The position numbers and the translations under genes are program-made. From Gimesia benthica (lineage in GTDB: Bacteria; Planctomycetota; Planctomycetia; Planctomycetales; Planctomycetaceae), in contig NZ_CP043930.1 of assembly GCF_009720525.1 (NCBI RefSeq), positions 4,868,501 to 4,932,500 of the forward strand: a stretch of DNA of 64,000 bases. The letters are read 5' to 3'. The notes under the pieces are model-generated. The model saw only the letters and a program-made list of their open reading frames with translations, was not told the origin of the DNA and ran no database searches. Positions 43,358 through 49,881 of this stretch are shown here, piece by piece (position 1 is the stretch's first letter; each line of letters starts with the position of its first letter).

Positions 43358-44374
43358 ATGAAACAGAGATCGAAAAGGGTCTGGCGGATGGCCAGTCTCA
43401 TTGAGGAACAACTCAGCTCACAGGAATGTGAGACAAACATCGGGCTGCCGGAAGCGGCCTGGTTAAGCTGTCTGCGGTTGATCCGCATGAGACAACAGGC
43501 GCAGGAACGGGGTTGGTTCCAAGCGACCTCAAGACTGGATCGGGGACTGGCAACGGAGGTACTTCAGCTAACGCGGCAACTGGTGACGTTGCAGCAGGAA
43601 CTGGAGTCTGCCACTGGTGAAAAGCCTGTTCCTGCAATACGCATCATCTACGAAGACCTGCTGACTCTGGAAGAGGAGTTCGGTGATTACATCATCGATC
43701 TCAAGAATAAGACAATTTCAGTCGTCACAGAGTCGATTGTGCTGGAAGGCGTGTATCTGGGAGCGTTTGAGATTCGACTGGAACTGGCAGAACTGAATTC
43801 AGACTCACCCTTTCACTATCACGTATTTGCTCAAGATCCGCAACCGCCGATCACCGATGAAGCAGTCACACATCCGCACGTGCAGTCTGACAACGTCTGT
43901 GAAGGGGACGCCCGTGTGCCCATCAAACGTGCCCTGGAACAGGGACGACTGCTGGATTTTTTCGTGCTGGTGTCGCGTTTGTTACGCACCTATAACCCGG
44001 AAAGTCCCTATGTCGCGCTCAGTGACTGGCACAGTGCAGAATGTCACGAGTGTGGGGATGTCGTGACCACTGAGGAACAGACCCACTGCACTAACTGTGA
44101 AAATCGCTTGTGCCGGCAATGTGCCAATCGCTGTGTTGACTGTAGTTCCTCATTTTGCCACGACTGTGCGACCCGCTGTGAAATTTGCCGTGATGACTGC
44201 TGTGAATCCTGCCTGAAAGAGTGTGTGCTCTGTTGTTCCAACTGTTGTTCAAATTGCCTCGATAATGAAGAAAGGTGCCCGATCTGTGAAACACAGGAAG
44301 ACGAAGAAACGTACGAACCGGACGAGGAAACCACATCACCGGAAACAGTCTCTCCTGCCGGCACTCCGCTTTAG
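43358..44374 (+). CDS. E2-like (UBC fold) protein fused to RING/treble-clef-like Cys region
   Basis: A 338-residue protein; GGGAG lies 10 nt before the ATG. Residues 1-90 are helical. Residues about 92-224 look like an E2: strand-rich [18 protein letters not shown], then [19 protein letters not shown], the HPN-like THPHV (171-175), the probable catalytic Cys181 in NVCEGDA, and the C-terminal [20 protein letters not shown]. Residues 229-310 hold over twenty cysteines in CxxC pairs ([37 protein letters not shown]), consistent with several RING or treble-clef zinc units. An E2-E3-like fusion is inferred; no zinc or ligase activity is proven. The tail is acidic. Confidence 0.72.
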   Translation: MKQRSKRVWRMASLIEEQLSSQECETNIGLPEAAWLSCLRLIRMRQQAQERGWFQATSRLDRGLATEVLQLTRQLVTLQQELESATGEKPVPAIRIIYEDLLTLEEEFGDYIIDLKNKTISVVTESIVLEGVYLGAFEIRLELAELNSDSPFHYHVFAQDPQPPITDEAVTHPHVQSDNVCEGDARVPIKRALEQGRLLDFFVLVSRLLRTYNPESPYVALSDWHSAECHECGDVVTTEEQTHCTNCENRLCRQCANRCVDCSSSFCHDCATRCEICRDDCCESCLKECVLCCSNCCSNCLDNEERCPICETQEDEETYEPDEETTSPETVSPAGTPL

Positions 44375-44954
44375 TCCAACCGCCTGGGCCAAGCTGCTGT
44401 TTTTGCGTGATTATGGTGATACGGAAGTCGGCGGCTTTGGAATCGCGGCCTCGACGGATTTGCTGCTGGTCCAGGACCTGCAACTCGTGAAACAGACCTG
44501 CTCGATGGTCCATGTTGCCTTCGATGATGAAGCGGTGGCGAATTTCTTTGATGATCAGGTCGATGCAGGACTCCGCATGGAGCAGTTTGGTCGAATCTGG
44601 ATACACACCCATCCGGGAGCCTGCCCGGAGCCCAGTCCAACTGATGAGGCGACCTTTGAACGCGTCTTCGGTCGTTCTGACTGGGCGGTGATGTTTATCC
44701 TCGCTCGGCAGGGAAGATCTTATGCCCGCCTGCGGATGAATTCCGGTCCCGCATTTGACTGCGAGATTCCGGTTAGGCGGGATTACTCTGAGGCCTTTCC
44801 CGGTTGTGATCCCGAAAACTGGGAACAGGAATATTTAACGAACGTAATTCCCGAACAACGCAATCTAGACAGTCCGCTATCGGCACTGGACGGTTTTGAC
44901 TGGGACGCCGACTGGTTTTTCGATGAATCTGATCTGGAAGGAGACTTGAAATGA
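44286..44954 (+). CDS. JAB/JAMM metallopeptidase
   Basis: The conserved domain begins [20 protein letters not shown], then [17 protein letters not shown] and the JAMM core [17 protein letters not shown], where two His and an Asp bind zinc and Ser polarises it. VMFILARQG follows. The start is unclear: no ATG/GTG/TTG lies right before the domain, so I give GTG 44286, overlapping the previous gene by 89 bp; CTG 44355 is another possibility. JAB peptidases cleave Ub-like proteins from targets or trim their C-termini. Its stop overlaps the E1 gene (ATGA at 44951-44954). The C-terminal 50 residues are acidic. Confidence 0.88.
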   Translation: MKHRKTKKRTNRTRKPHHRKQSLLPALRFSPTAWAKLLFLRDYGDTEVGGFGIAASTDLLLVQDLQLVKQTCSMVHVAFDDEAVANFFDDQVDAGLRMEQFGRIWIHTHPGACPEPSPTDEATFERVFGRSDWAVMFILARQGRSYARLRMNSGPAFDCEIPVRRDYSEAFPGCDPENWEQEYLTNVIPEQRNLDSPLSALDGFDWDADWFFDESDLEGDLK

Positions 44955-45610
44955 CAAATACGACAGTAGACCGTTTTCAGAGGCAAAGTGGCCTGGTCCC
45001 CGCTGAAAAGCTTTCACAGATTTCGGTGACTGTCATCGGTGTGGGAGCCATTGGCCGTCAGGTGGCCCTGCAACTGGCGGCGATCGGGACACCGCGTATT
45101 CAGCTTGTGGATTTCGATACTGTTGAGTTGACTAATATCACGACTCAGGGATATCGGAGACAGGATTTGGGGGCGAATAAAGTCGAAGCAACCGCTAAGG
45201 CCATTCAGGAAATGGATGATTCGATTCAGGTGGAGACGATCCCTGACCGGTTTCGTCCGTCCCATTCCATAGGAGAGGCAGTTTTCTGCTGTGTGGATTC
45301 GATCTCTTCTCGTGCGGCAATCTGGCGATCCGTCAACAGAACGTGTGAGTTCTGGACAGATGGCCGAATGCTGGGAGAGACAATTCGGATACTGACTGCA
45401 ACAAAGGATTCTGTAGTAGACCGGTATACCGAAACACTTTTTGCTCAATCGCAAGCTCAAACAGGCAGTTGTACCTCACGCAGTACGATCTATGCAGCCA
45501 GCATTGCTGCGGGACTCATGGTGCATCAGTTTTCTCTCTGGTTGCGTGGAATCCCAATAGACTACGATATGTCTCTAAATCTTTTAGCAAGGGAGATTGT
45601 AGTCAATTGA
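44951..45610 (+). CDS. ThiF/E1-like adenylating enzyme
   Basis: A 219-residue protein with the E1 Rossmann motif [19 protein letters not shown] (28-46), the acidic [10 protein letters not shown] (53-62), [12 protein letters not shown] (69-80) with the conserved Arg and Lys, and [12 protein letters not shown] Cys in [13 protein letters not shown] (Cys174) is the candidate thioester residue. It would adenylate the C-terminus of the Ub-like protein and pass it to the E2-like protein. It is short, without the UFD or other domains of eukaryotic E1s. Overlaps the JAB gene by 4 nt, so the two are translationally coupled. Confidence 0.93.
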   Translation: MTNTTVDRFQRQSGLVPAEKLSQISVTVIGVGAIGRQVALQLAAIGTPRIQLVDFDTVELTNITTQGYRRQDLGANKVEATAKAIQEMDDSIQVETIPDRFRPSHSIGEAVFCCVDSISSRAAIWRSVNRTCEFWTDGRMLGETIRILTATKDSVVDRYTETLFAQSQAQTGSCTSRSTIYAASIAAGLMVHQFSLWLRGIPIDYDMSLNLLAREIVVN

Positions 45611-45644
45611 CAAATTATTATTCATTTTTATCTCTAAGGGAAAA

Positions 45645-45683
45645 GCAGGCCACCAGCAATGGTGGCCTGCATGCATTTTTTTT
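45645..45683 (+). terminator. Intrinsic terminator after the E1-like gene
   Basis: GCAGGCCACC pairs perfectly with GGTGGCCTGC around a 6-nt loop, with a run of eight T shortly after (45676-45683). It ends the Ub-like operon. Confidence 0.9.
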
Positions 45684-45772
45684 ATCTATCAGAGAATGTC
45701 ATCCATTCCAGAAGACCGCGGGCGAAAACGTTCAAGGTCAAGTATCCCAATTAGCATATCTATTTCTGGATG

Positions 45773-45792
45773 CGGTTAAGGGGGCAAGGTCA
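45773..45792 (+). repeat. Solo IS-B-type terminal inverted repeat
   Basis: CGGTTAAGGGGGCAAGGTCA is the reverse complement of the left end of the IS-B copies (47054 and 52630). No transposase of that type is attached, so it is a leftover end. Confidence 0.7.
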
Positions 45793-45845
45793 GACTGATC
45801 GTCTTCATAACAGCTGGGACTGCTACCCTAACCGGACACCGCAGG

Positions 45846-45886
45846 GGTCTGAAAACCCTTGTTCATTCGCATTCCAACTGGTACAG
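45846..45886 (+). repeat. IS-D-type end fragment
   Basis: Contains GTCTGAAAACCCTTGTTCA and TCGCATTCCAACTGGTACAG, the reverse complement of the sequence just inside the IS-D left end at 58258-58308. It is fused directly to a different IS3-family fragment. Confidence 0.65.
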
Positions 45887-45892
45887 GTTTTT

Positions 45893-46192
45893 GAGGCAGG
45901 TCAATATCACTCGGATCGTGGCAGTCAGTATTGCAGCGAGGAGTATCAGCGAACCCTAAAAATCAACGGGATTCAATGCAGCATGAGCCGCAAGGGAGAC
46001 TGCTGGGACAATGCCGTGATGGAAAGCTTCTTTGCAACGCTCAAGAAAGAACTGATTCATCGCCAGAAATACGAGACACGGGCATCAGCCCGGCACAGTA
46101 TCTTCGAGTACATCGAAGTGTTTTACAATCGAGAAAGGCTCCATTCATCTCTGGACTATCTGAGCCCCGAAATGTTTGAGCAGGCAGTATAA
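45893..46192 (+). pseudogene. IS3-family transposase OrfB, C-terminal fragment
   Basis: An open 100-codon segment matching the end of an IS3-type DDE transposase: [16 protein letters not shown] (second Asp), [20 protein letters not shown] (catalytic Glu), [19 protein letters not shown], then [16 protein letters not shown] before the stop. The N-terminal two thirds and first catalytic Asp are missing. It differs from the IS-A to IS-D transposases. Inactive. Confidence 0.85.
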
Positions 46193-46255
46193 CCTAATTC
46201 CAGCGCCCACTATTTCTGGGGAACTTCAGATACCAGTTTGACGATGCACAGCACC

Positions 46256-46966
46256 TTATTCTGCAAATTTACTATTCTCAATTAAAGTTTTTCTTAACCA
46301 TTTGGAATACTTCAAATCTAGTGATTGAAATTCATTTACAGACATAAACGGAACTAGTAGCTTATCGCTATTTTCACCTTGTTGGAATTTTTTGTACTGA
46401 ACTTCTCCAAAGTTATCTATTTTATTTGAATTCAAAGAATATTTATGTACTCCTTTTCCGTAAGTCCAACCACTTACTGTTGAAATAGTTAATATATCTT
46501 TATCACCTTCTTGAGACAGCTTAGCAGAAATGACTCCTTTAGATGTAAGAATAAATTCTGCCCACGCTTTAAGCTTATATTTTTCATCAGTAATGACACA
46601 GACTATAGGAAAAAGAGGTTTTACTCCAGGTTTTAGATATTGATTCAATAGAAATATATTATAGACATCGCCCGAATTATTCTGGAACTTTGATTGCCAT
46701 ACAATCCGCTTTTCTAACCCTGGAAAAAGATATGTACCAATAAGTCCTGAACTCCATGCCGCATCATCAGAAATAAGATGATGTAAAAGTACTTTATCTT
46801 TCGAGCTTATTTTACTTTCCTGAATTGTATTCCATAATTCATCTGAGCTTACCTGGGTAATCGTCCCCCACCATATCCATAGTGGTATCAGACAAATAGA
46901 TGAGAATATGAATAAAAAATTTCTTACGATATAGGTTTTATGAATTTTTGTGTTACTGCTTTTCAT
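46256..46966 (-). CDS. Membrane-anchored protein of unknown function
   Basis: About 236 residues from ATG 46966 (an in-frame ATG 16 codons earlier is possible; neither has a ribosome site). One N-terminal membrane segment (NFLFIFSSICLIPLWIWWG) is followed by an extracytoplasmic domain containing a Trp/Tyr-rich block (VSGWTYGKGVHKYSLN). It is much more AT-rich than the core genes, like the other cargo genes between the insertion sequences. No family is recognised. Confidence 0.6.
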   Translation of the reverse strand: MKSSNTKIHKTYIVRNFLFIFSSICLIPLWIWWGTITQVSSDELWNTIQESKISSKDKVLLHHLISDDAAWSSGLIGTYLFPGLEKRIVWQSKFQNNSGDVYNIFLLNQYLKPGVKPLFPIVCVITDEKYKLKAWAEFILTSKGVISAKLSQEGDKDILTISTVSGWTYGKGVHKYSLNSNKIDNFGEVQYKKFQQGENSDKLLVPFMSVNEFQSLDLKYSKWLRKTLIENSKFAE

Positions 46967-47157
46967 GGATTTGCAGCTTAAAAGAAAATTAGAGATTTGT
47001 ATTTGGACCAACATAGGCAGCCCCCTCTGTTAAGTAAATTGAAAAAGCGGCCCTGACCTTGCCCCCTTAACCGGAACCAGAACTTGATATACTAATCAGG
47101 ATTCTGACCTTGCCCCCAACTCTGTACCAGTTGGAATGTTAGAGATCCAAGGTAAAT

Positions 47158-47994
47158 TCATCCCTGGCGCGCCAGGGATGAATTTTTCGCGAACTCCACC
47201 GGGGTCTGATTTCCCAGTGAGCTGTGTGGGCGGTTTTCGTTGTAGTCCAGCCGCCACTGGTCGATTTGTTCCTGAGCGTCTGCCAGGCTTAAAAACCAAT
47301 GCTGGTTTAAACACTCCTGGCGAACTCGCCCGTTGAACGATTCAATATACGCATTGTCGGTTGGTTTTCCCAGTCGACTGAAATCCAGAGTCACTTTGTT
47401 GAAGTAAGCCCACCAGTCCAGACTCTTTGAAATGAACTCAGGGCCGTTATCCACACGGATTGACTGGGGACAGCCTCGAGCCGCTTTAACTCGATCCAGA
47501 GCTGCTACCACATCATCTCCAGTCAGTCGGGTTCCCACCCGAATGGCCAGGCTCTCACGACTAAAGTTATCGACTAACGTCAACAGCCGGAACCGCTGCC
47601 CGTTAAACAGCTGATCGGCCATGAAGTCCATGCTCCAACTCTCATTGGTGCGACTGGCTTGCTGACGTGTTTTCCGAACCTGACAGCTCCGATTCCGCCG
47701 GGGACGTTTTCGACGCATTTGCAGGCCTTCTTCGACATAGAGCCGGTACACCAGCTTGTGATTGACGTGCCAACCCTCTCGCGAAAGCAGGATATGTAAC
47801 CGCCGATAACCGTAATGCACGCGGGTACTGGCCAGATCACGTAACCGGATACGTAATTTGGTCCTCTCGTCTCGAACACTTTTGTAGCGGTGGCTGGCTC
47901 GTGGAAAGTTCAACGCCCTGCAAACACGACGTTCGCTTTGGGAATAACCTGCCTGAAGCCGCTTCACCACTATGCGACGACGATCAGACCTCAT
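47158..47994 (-). CDS. IS-A transposase OrfB (DDE, IS3 family)
   Basis: A 278-residue integrase-fold transposase. HTH_21 segment [20 protein letters not shown], then catalytic Asp in [11 protein letters not shown], second Asp in [17 protein letters not shown], and Glu in [14 protein letters not shown], completing the DDE triad; C-terminal [13 protein letters not shown]. Overlaps OrfA by 4 nt (47991-47994); full transposase is normally made by a -1 frameshift joining both frames. Appears intact. Confidence 0.93.
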   Translation of the reverse strand: MRSDRRRIVVKRLQAGYSQSERRVCRALNFPRASHRYKSVRDERTKLRIRLRDLASTRVHYGYRRLHILLSREGWHVNHKLVYRLYVEEGLQMRRKRPRRNRSCQVRKTRQQASRTNESWSMDFMADQLFNGQRFRLLTLVDNFSRESLAIRVGTRLTGDDVVAALDRVKAARGCPQSIRVDNGPEFISKSLDWWAYFNKVTLDFSRLGKPTDNAYIESFNGRVRQECLNQHWFLSLADAQEQIDQWRLDYNENRPHSSLGNQTPVEFAKNSSLARQG

Positions 47995-48257
47995 ACCTTT
48001 CCCTGGACGACATCCTGCAGCATCTTCTTATCGAGGCTGAGGTCGGCCACGAGCTGTTTCAGCTTCTTGTTTTCTTCCTCGAGTTGCTTCAGACGCCGCA
48101 GTTCAGCCACCCCCATCCCGGCATATTTTTTCTTCCAGCGATAGAAGGTCTGCTCGGAAATGCCCATCTTGCGGGTCACTTCCGCCACTGTGGTTCCTGA
48201 TTCAGCCTGGCGTAAAGCAAAAGCGATTTGTTCTTCTGTGTAGCGTTTTCGTTTCAT
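47991..48257 (-). CDS. IS-A transposase OrfA
   Basis: An 88-residue protein from ATG 48257: helix-turn-helix ([20 protein letters not shown] then [16 protein letters not shown]) and a leucine-zipper-like coiled coil ([20 protein letters not shown]). It binds the IS ends and dimerises. Intact. Confidence 0.9.
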   Translation of the reverse strand: MKRKRYTEEQIAFALRQAESGTTVAEVTRKMGISEQTFYRWKKKYAGMGVAELRRLKQLEEENKKLKQLVADLSLDKKMLQDVVQGKV

Positions 48258-48363
48258 AGATCTGATCCTTTTCCTGAATACAAGATAACAAAATCTCTCG
48301 CATTCCGCATGGATCAAGAAACGGGGGGAAGGTCAATTCTGGACCAATTGAGGAGGAGTCAAC

Positions 48364-48642
48364 ATGCCCACCAAGCGTCATTCATCCGAACAGATCATTT
48401 CAAAACTCCGGGAAGCGGAGGTCCATCTCGCTCAGGGGATGACGATTCCCCTGATGTGCAAAAAACTGGGAATCCACCAGCAGACATACTACAAGTGGCG
48501 TCGTGAATACGGTGGTTTGCGGATGGATCAGGCGAAACGTCTGAAAGAGTTAGAGAAGGAAAACGCCCGACTCAAGAAGCTGCTGGCAGAGTCGGAACTG
48601 GATAAAGCCATATTGCGGGAAGCTGCCTCGGGAAACTACTGA
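48364..48642 (+). CDS. IS-B copy 1 transposase OrfA
   Basis: A 92-residue protein with GAGGAGG before the ATG: HTH (SEQIISKLREAEVHLAQGMT then GIHQQTYYKWRREYGG) and coiled coil (RLKELEKENARLKKLLAESE). Identical in sequence to the OrfA at 52705. Confidence 0.92.
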   Translation: MPTKRHSSEQIISKLREAEVHLAQGMTIPLMCKKLGIHQQTYYKWRREYGGLRMDQAKRLKELEKENARLKKLLAESELDKAILREAASGNY

Positions 48643-48665
48643 GTCCGTCGAAACGGAGTAAGGCG

Positions 48666-49538
48666 GTGAATTTCGTAAGAGATTCCCTGGGGCATGATCA
48701 GGTTTCGGAACGCCGGGCCTGTCGTGTCCTGGGACAATCCCGTTCCACGCAACGGAGGCAGCCTGTAGTCCCTTCCGATGAACCCCGGCTGGTTCGGGAG
48801 ATCATCGATCTGGCGAGTCAGTACGGCCGTTATGGTTATCGTCGTGTGACAGAGTTACTGCGACGGCGAGGCTGGAAGGTGAATCACAAGCGAGTGGAAC
48901 GGCTCTGGAGGCAGGAAGGCCTGAAAGTCCCACAAAAGCAGCCGAAACGTCGTCGATTGTGGTTCAATGATGGTTCCTGTGTCCGTTTACGTCCCCGGCA
49001 TCGGGATCATGTCTGGAGCTACGATTTTGTGCATTGCCGGACTCACGATGGCCGGGCCTTCCGGATGCTGACTGTGCTTGATGAATATACCAGGGAGTGC
49101 CTGTGTATTGATGTGGAAAGGAGATTGAACAGTGAAAGCGTTCTGGAACGCCTCAGTGACCTGTTTGTGCGTCGTGGAGTCCCGGATCATATTCACAGTG
49201 ACAATGGTCCCGAGTTCACGGCAGAGCGGGTTCGAGACTGGCTCCGCAGAGTTGAAGTGAAAACCTTATTCATTGAACCAGGCAGTCCCTGGGAAAATGG
49301 TTACATCGAATCCTTCAACGGAAAACTGAGAGATGAATTGCTCAACGGTGAAATCTTCGATACGTTATGGGAAGCCAAAGTGCTGATCGAACGCTGGAGG
49401 AGAGATTACAACTCGATCAGACCGCACAGTTCACTGGGCTACAGAGCCCCGGTACCGGAAGCGAAGCTGTTCTGCTCGCCTGCTTCCGCTCCGCTCCAAC
49501 AGGCGAGCAGAACAGCCATTGATACAATAGAACACTGA
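48666..49538 (+). CDS. IS-B copy 1 transposase OrfB (DDE)
   Basis: A 290-residue protein from GTG 48666: YGRYGYRRVTELLRRRGWKV, first Asp in HVWSYDFVHCR, second Asp in HIHSDNGPEFTAERVRDW, Glu in NGYIESFNGKLRDE. C-terminus ends ASRTAIDTIEH. All three catalytic acids are present. Identical to the OrfB at 53007, so one of the two arose by recent transposition or duplication. Confidence 0.92.
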   Translation: MNFVRDSLGHDQVSERRACRVLGQSRSTQRRQPVVPSDEPRLVREIIDLASQYGRYGYRRVTELLRRRGWKVNHKRVERLWRQEGLKVPQKQPKRRRLWFNDGSCVRLRPRHRDHVWSYDFVHCRTHDGRAFRMLTVLDEYTRECLCIDVERRLNSESVLERLSDLFVRRGVPDHIHSDNGPEFTAERVRDWLRRVEVKTLFIEPGSPWENGYIESFNGKLRDELLNGEIFDTLWEAKVLIERWRRDYNSIRPHSSLGYRAPVPEAKLFCSPASAPLQQASRTAIDTIEH

Positions 49539-49573
49539 GTCTTGTGACTGGTGTCATTATCGGGGGCAGGTCA

Positions 49574-49863
49574 AGTCCGTGGGAGAATGGATATGTAGAA
49601 TCATTCAATGGAACCTTGCGGGATCAGCTGTTGAATGGCGAAATCTTTGACACACTACTGGAGGCGAAAGTGTTGATCGAACGCTGGAGAAGGGAATACA
49701 ATACGATCAGGCCGCATAGTTCGCTGGGCTATCTACCACCTGCCCCGGAGGCAATCGCCCCTTGTTTGCCAACTTCCGCTACGCTACAGCTGGCAAACAA
49801 GGATACTGATAACCACTTAGGAACTGTAACATAACAACTGGTACCGTCCGTGGGGGCAGGTCA
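49574..49863 (+). pseudogene. IS-C transposase C-terminal fragment (IS3 family)
   Basis: Reads on from the IS-B right end: SPWENGYVESFNGTLRDQLL and NGEIFDTLLEAKVLIERWRR, then HSSLGYLPPAPEAIAPCL, with the catalytic Glu but no upstream domain. It ends with GGGGGCAGGTCA at 49863, an IR similar to IS-B but with different inner sequence. The rest of IS-C is not found; IS-B copy 1 probably landed in or replaced it. Confidence 0.8.
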
Positions 49864-49881
49864 CTTCAGTTTCCATAATAA

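Larger units (their letters stand above)
47105..48335 (-). mobile_element. IS-A copy 1 (IS3 family, IS407-like), complete
   Basis: A 1231-bp element with ends TGACCTTGCCCCC at 47105 and the imperfect inverted repeat GGGGGGAAGGTCA at 48335. It is flanked by the 4-bp direct repeat ATTC (47101-47104 and 48336-48339). The uninterrupted site (GATTCTGGACCAATTG) is present in IS-B copy 2 at 52676. OrfA and OrfB are read leftward. Confidence 0.95.
47054..49573 (+). mobile_element. IS-B copy 1 (IS3 family), interrupted by IS-A
   Basis: Left end TGACCTTGCCCCCTTAACCGG at 47054, right end GGGGGCAGGTCA at 49573. Without the IS-A insert (47105-48335) and its 4-bp duplication, the length is 1285 bp, exactly that of copy 2 at 52630-53914. 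OrfA and OrfB proteins of the two copies are identical. Flanks differ (GCCC and AGTC), so no target duplication remains. Confidence 0.9.

Noticed and set aside
44223..44285. Longer N-terminus for the JAB protein
   Set aside because: These codons overlap the cysteine region of the E2-like gene and give a basic sequence unlike a JAB domain; the extension is probably not translated.
46992..47100. Target duplication for IS-B copy 1
   Set aside because: The bases beside 47054 and 49573 differ (GCCC versus AGTC), so no simple duplication remains.
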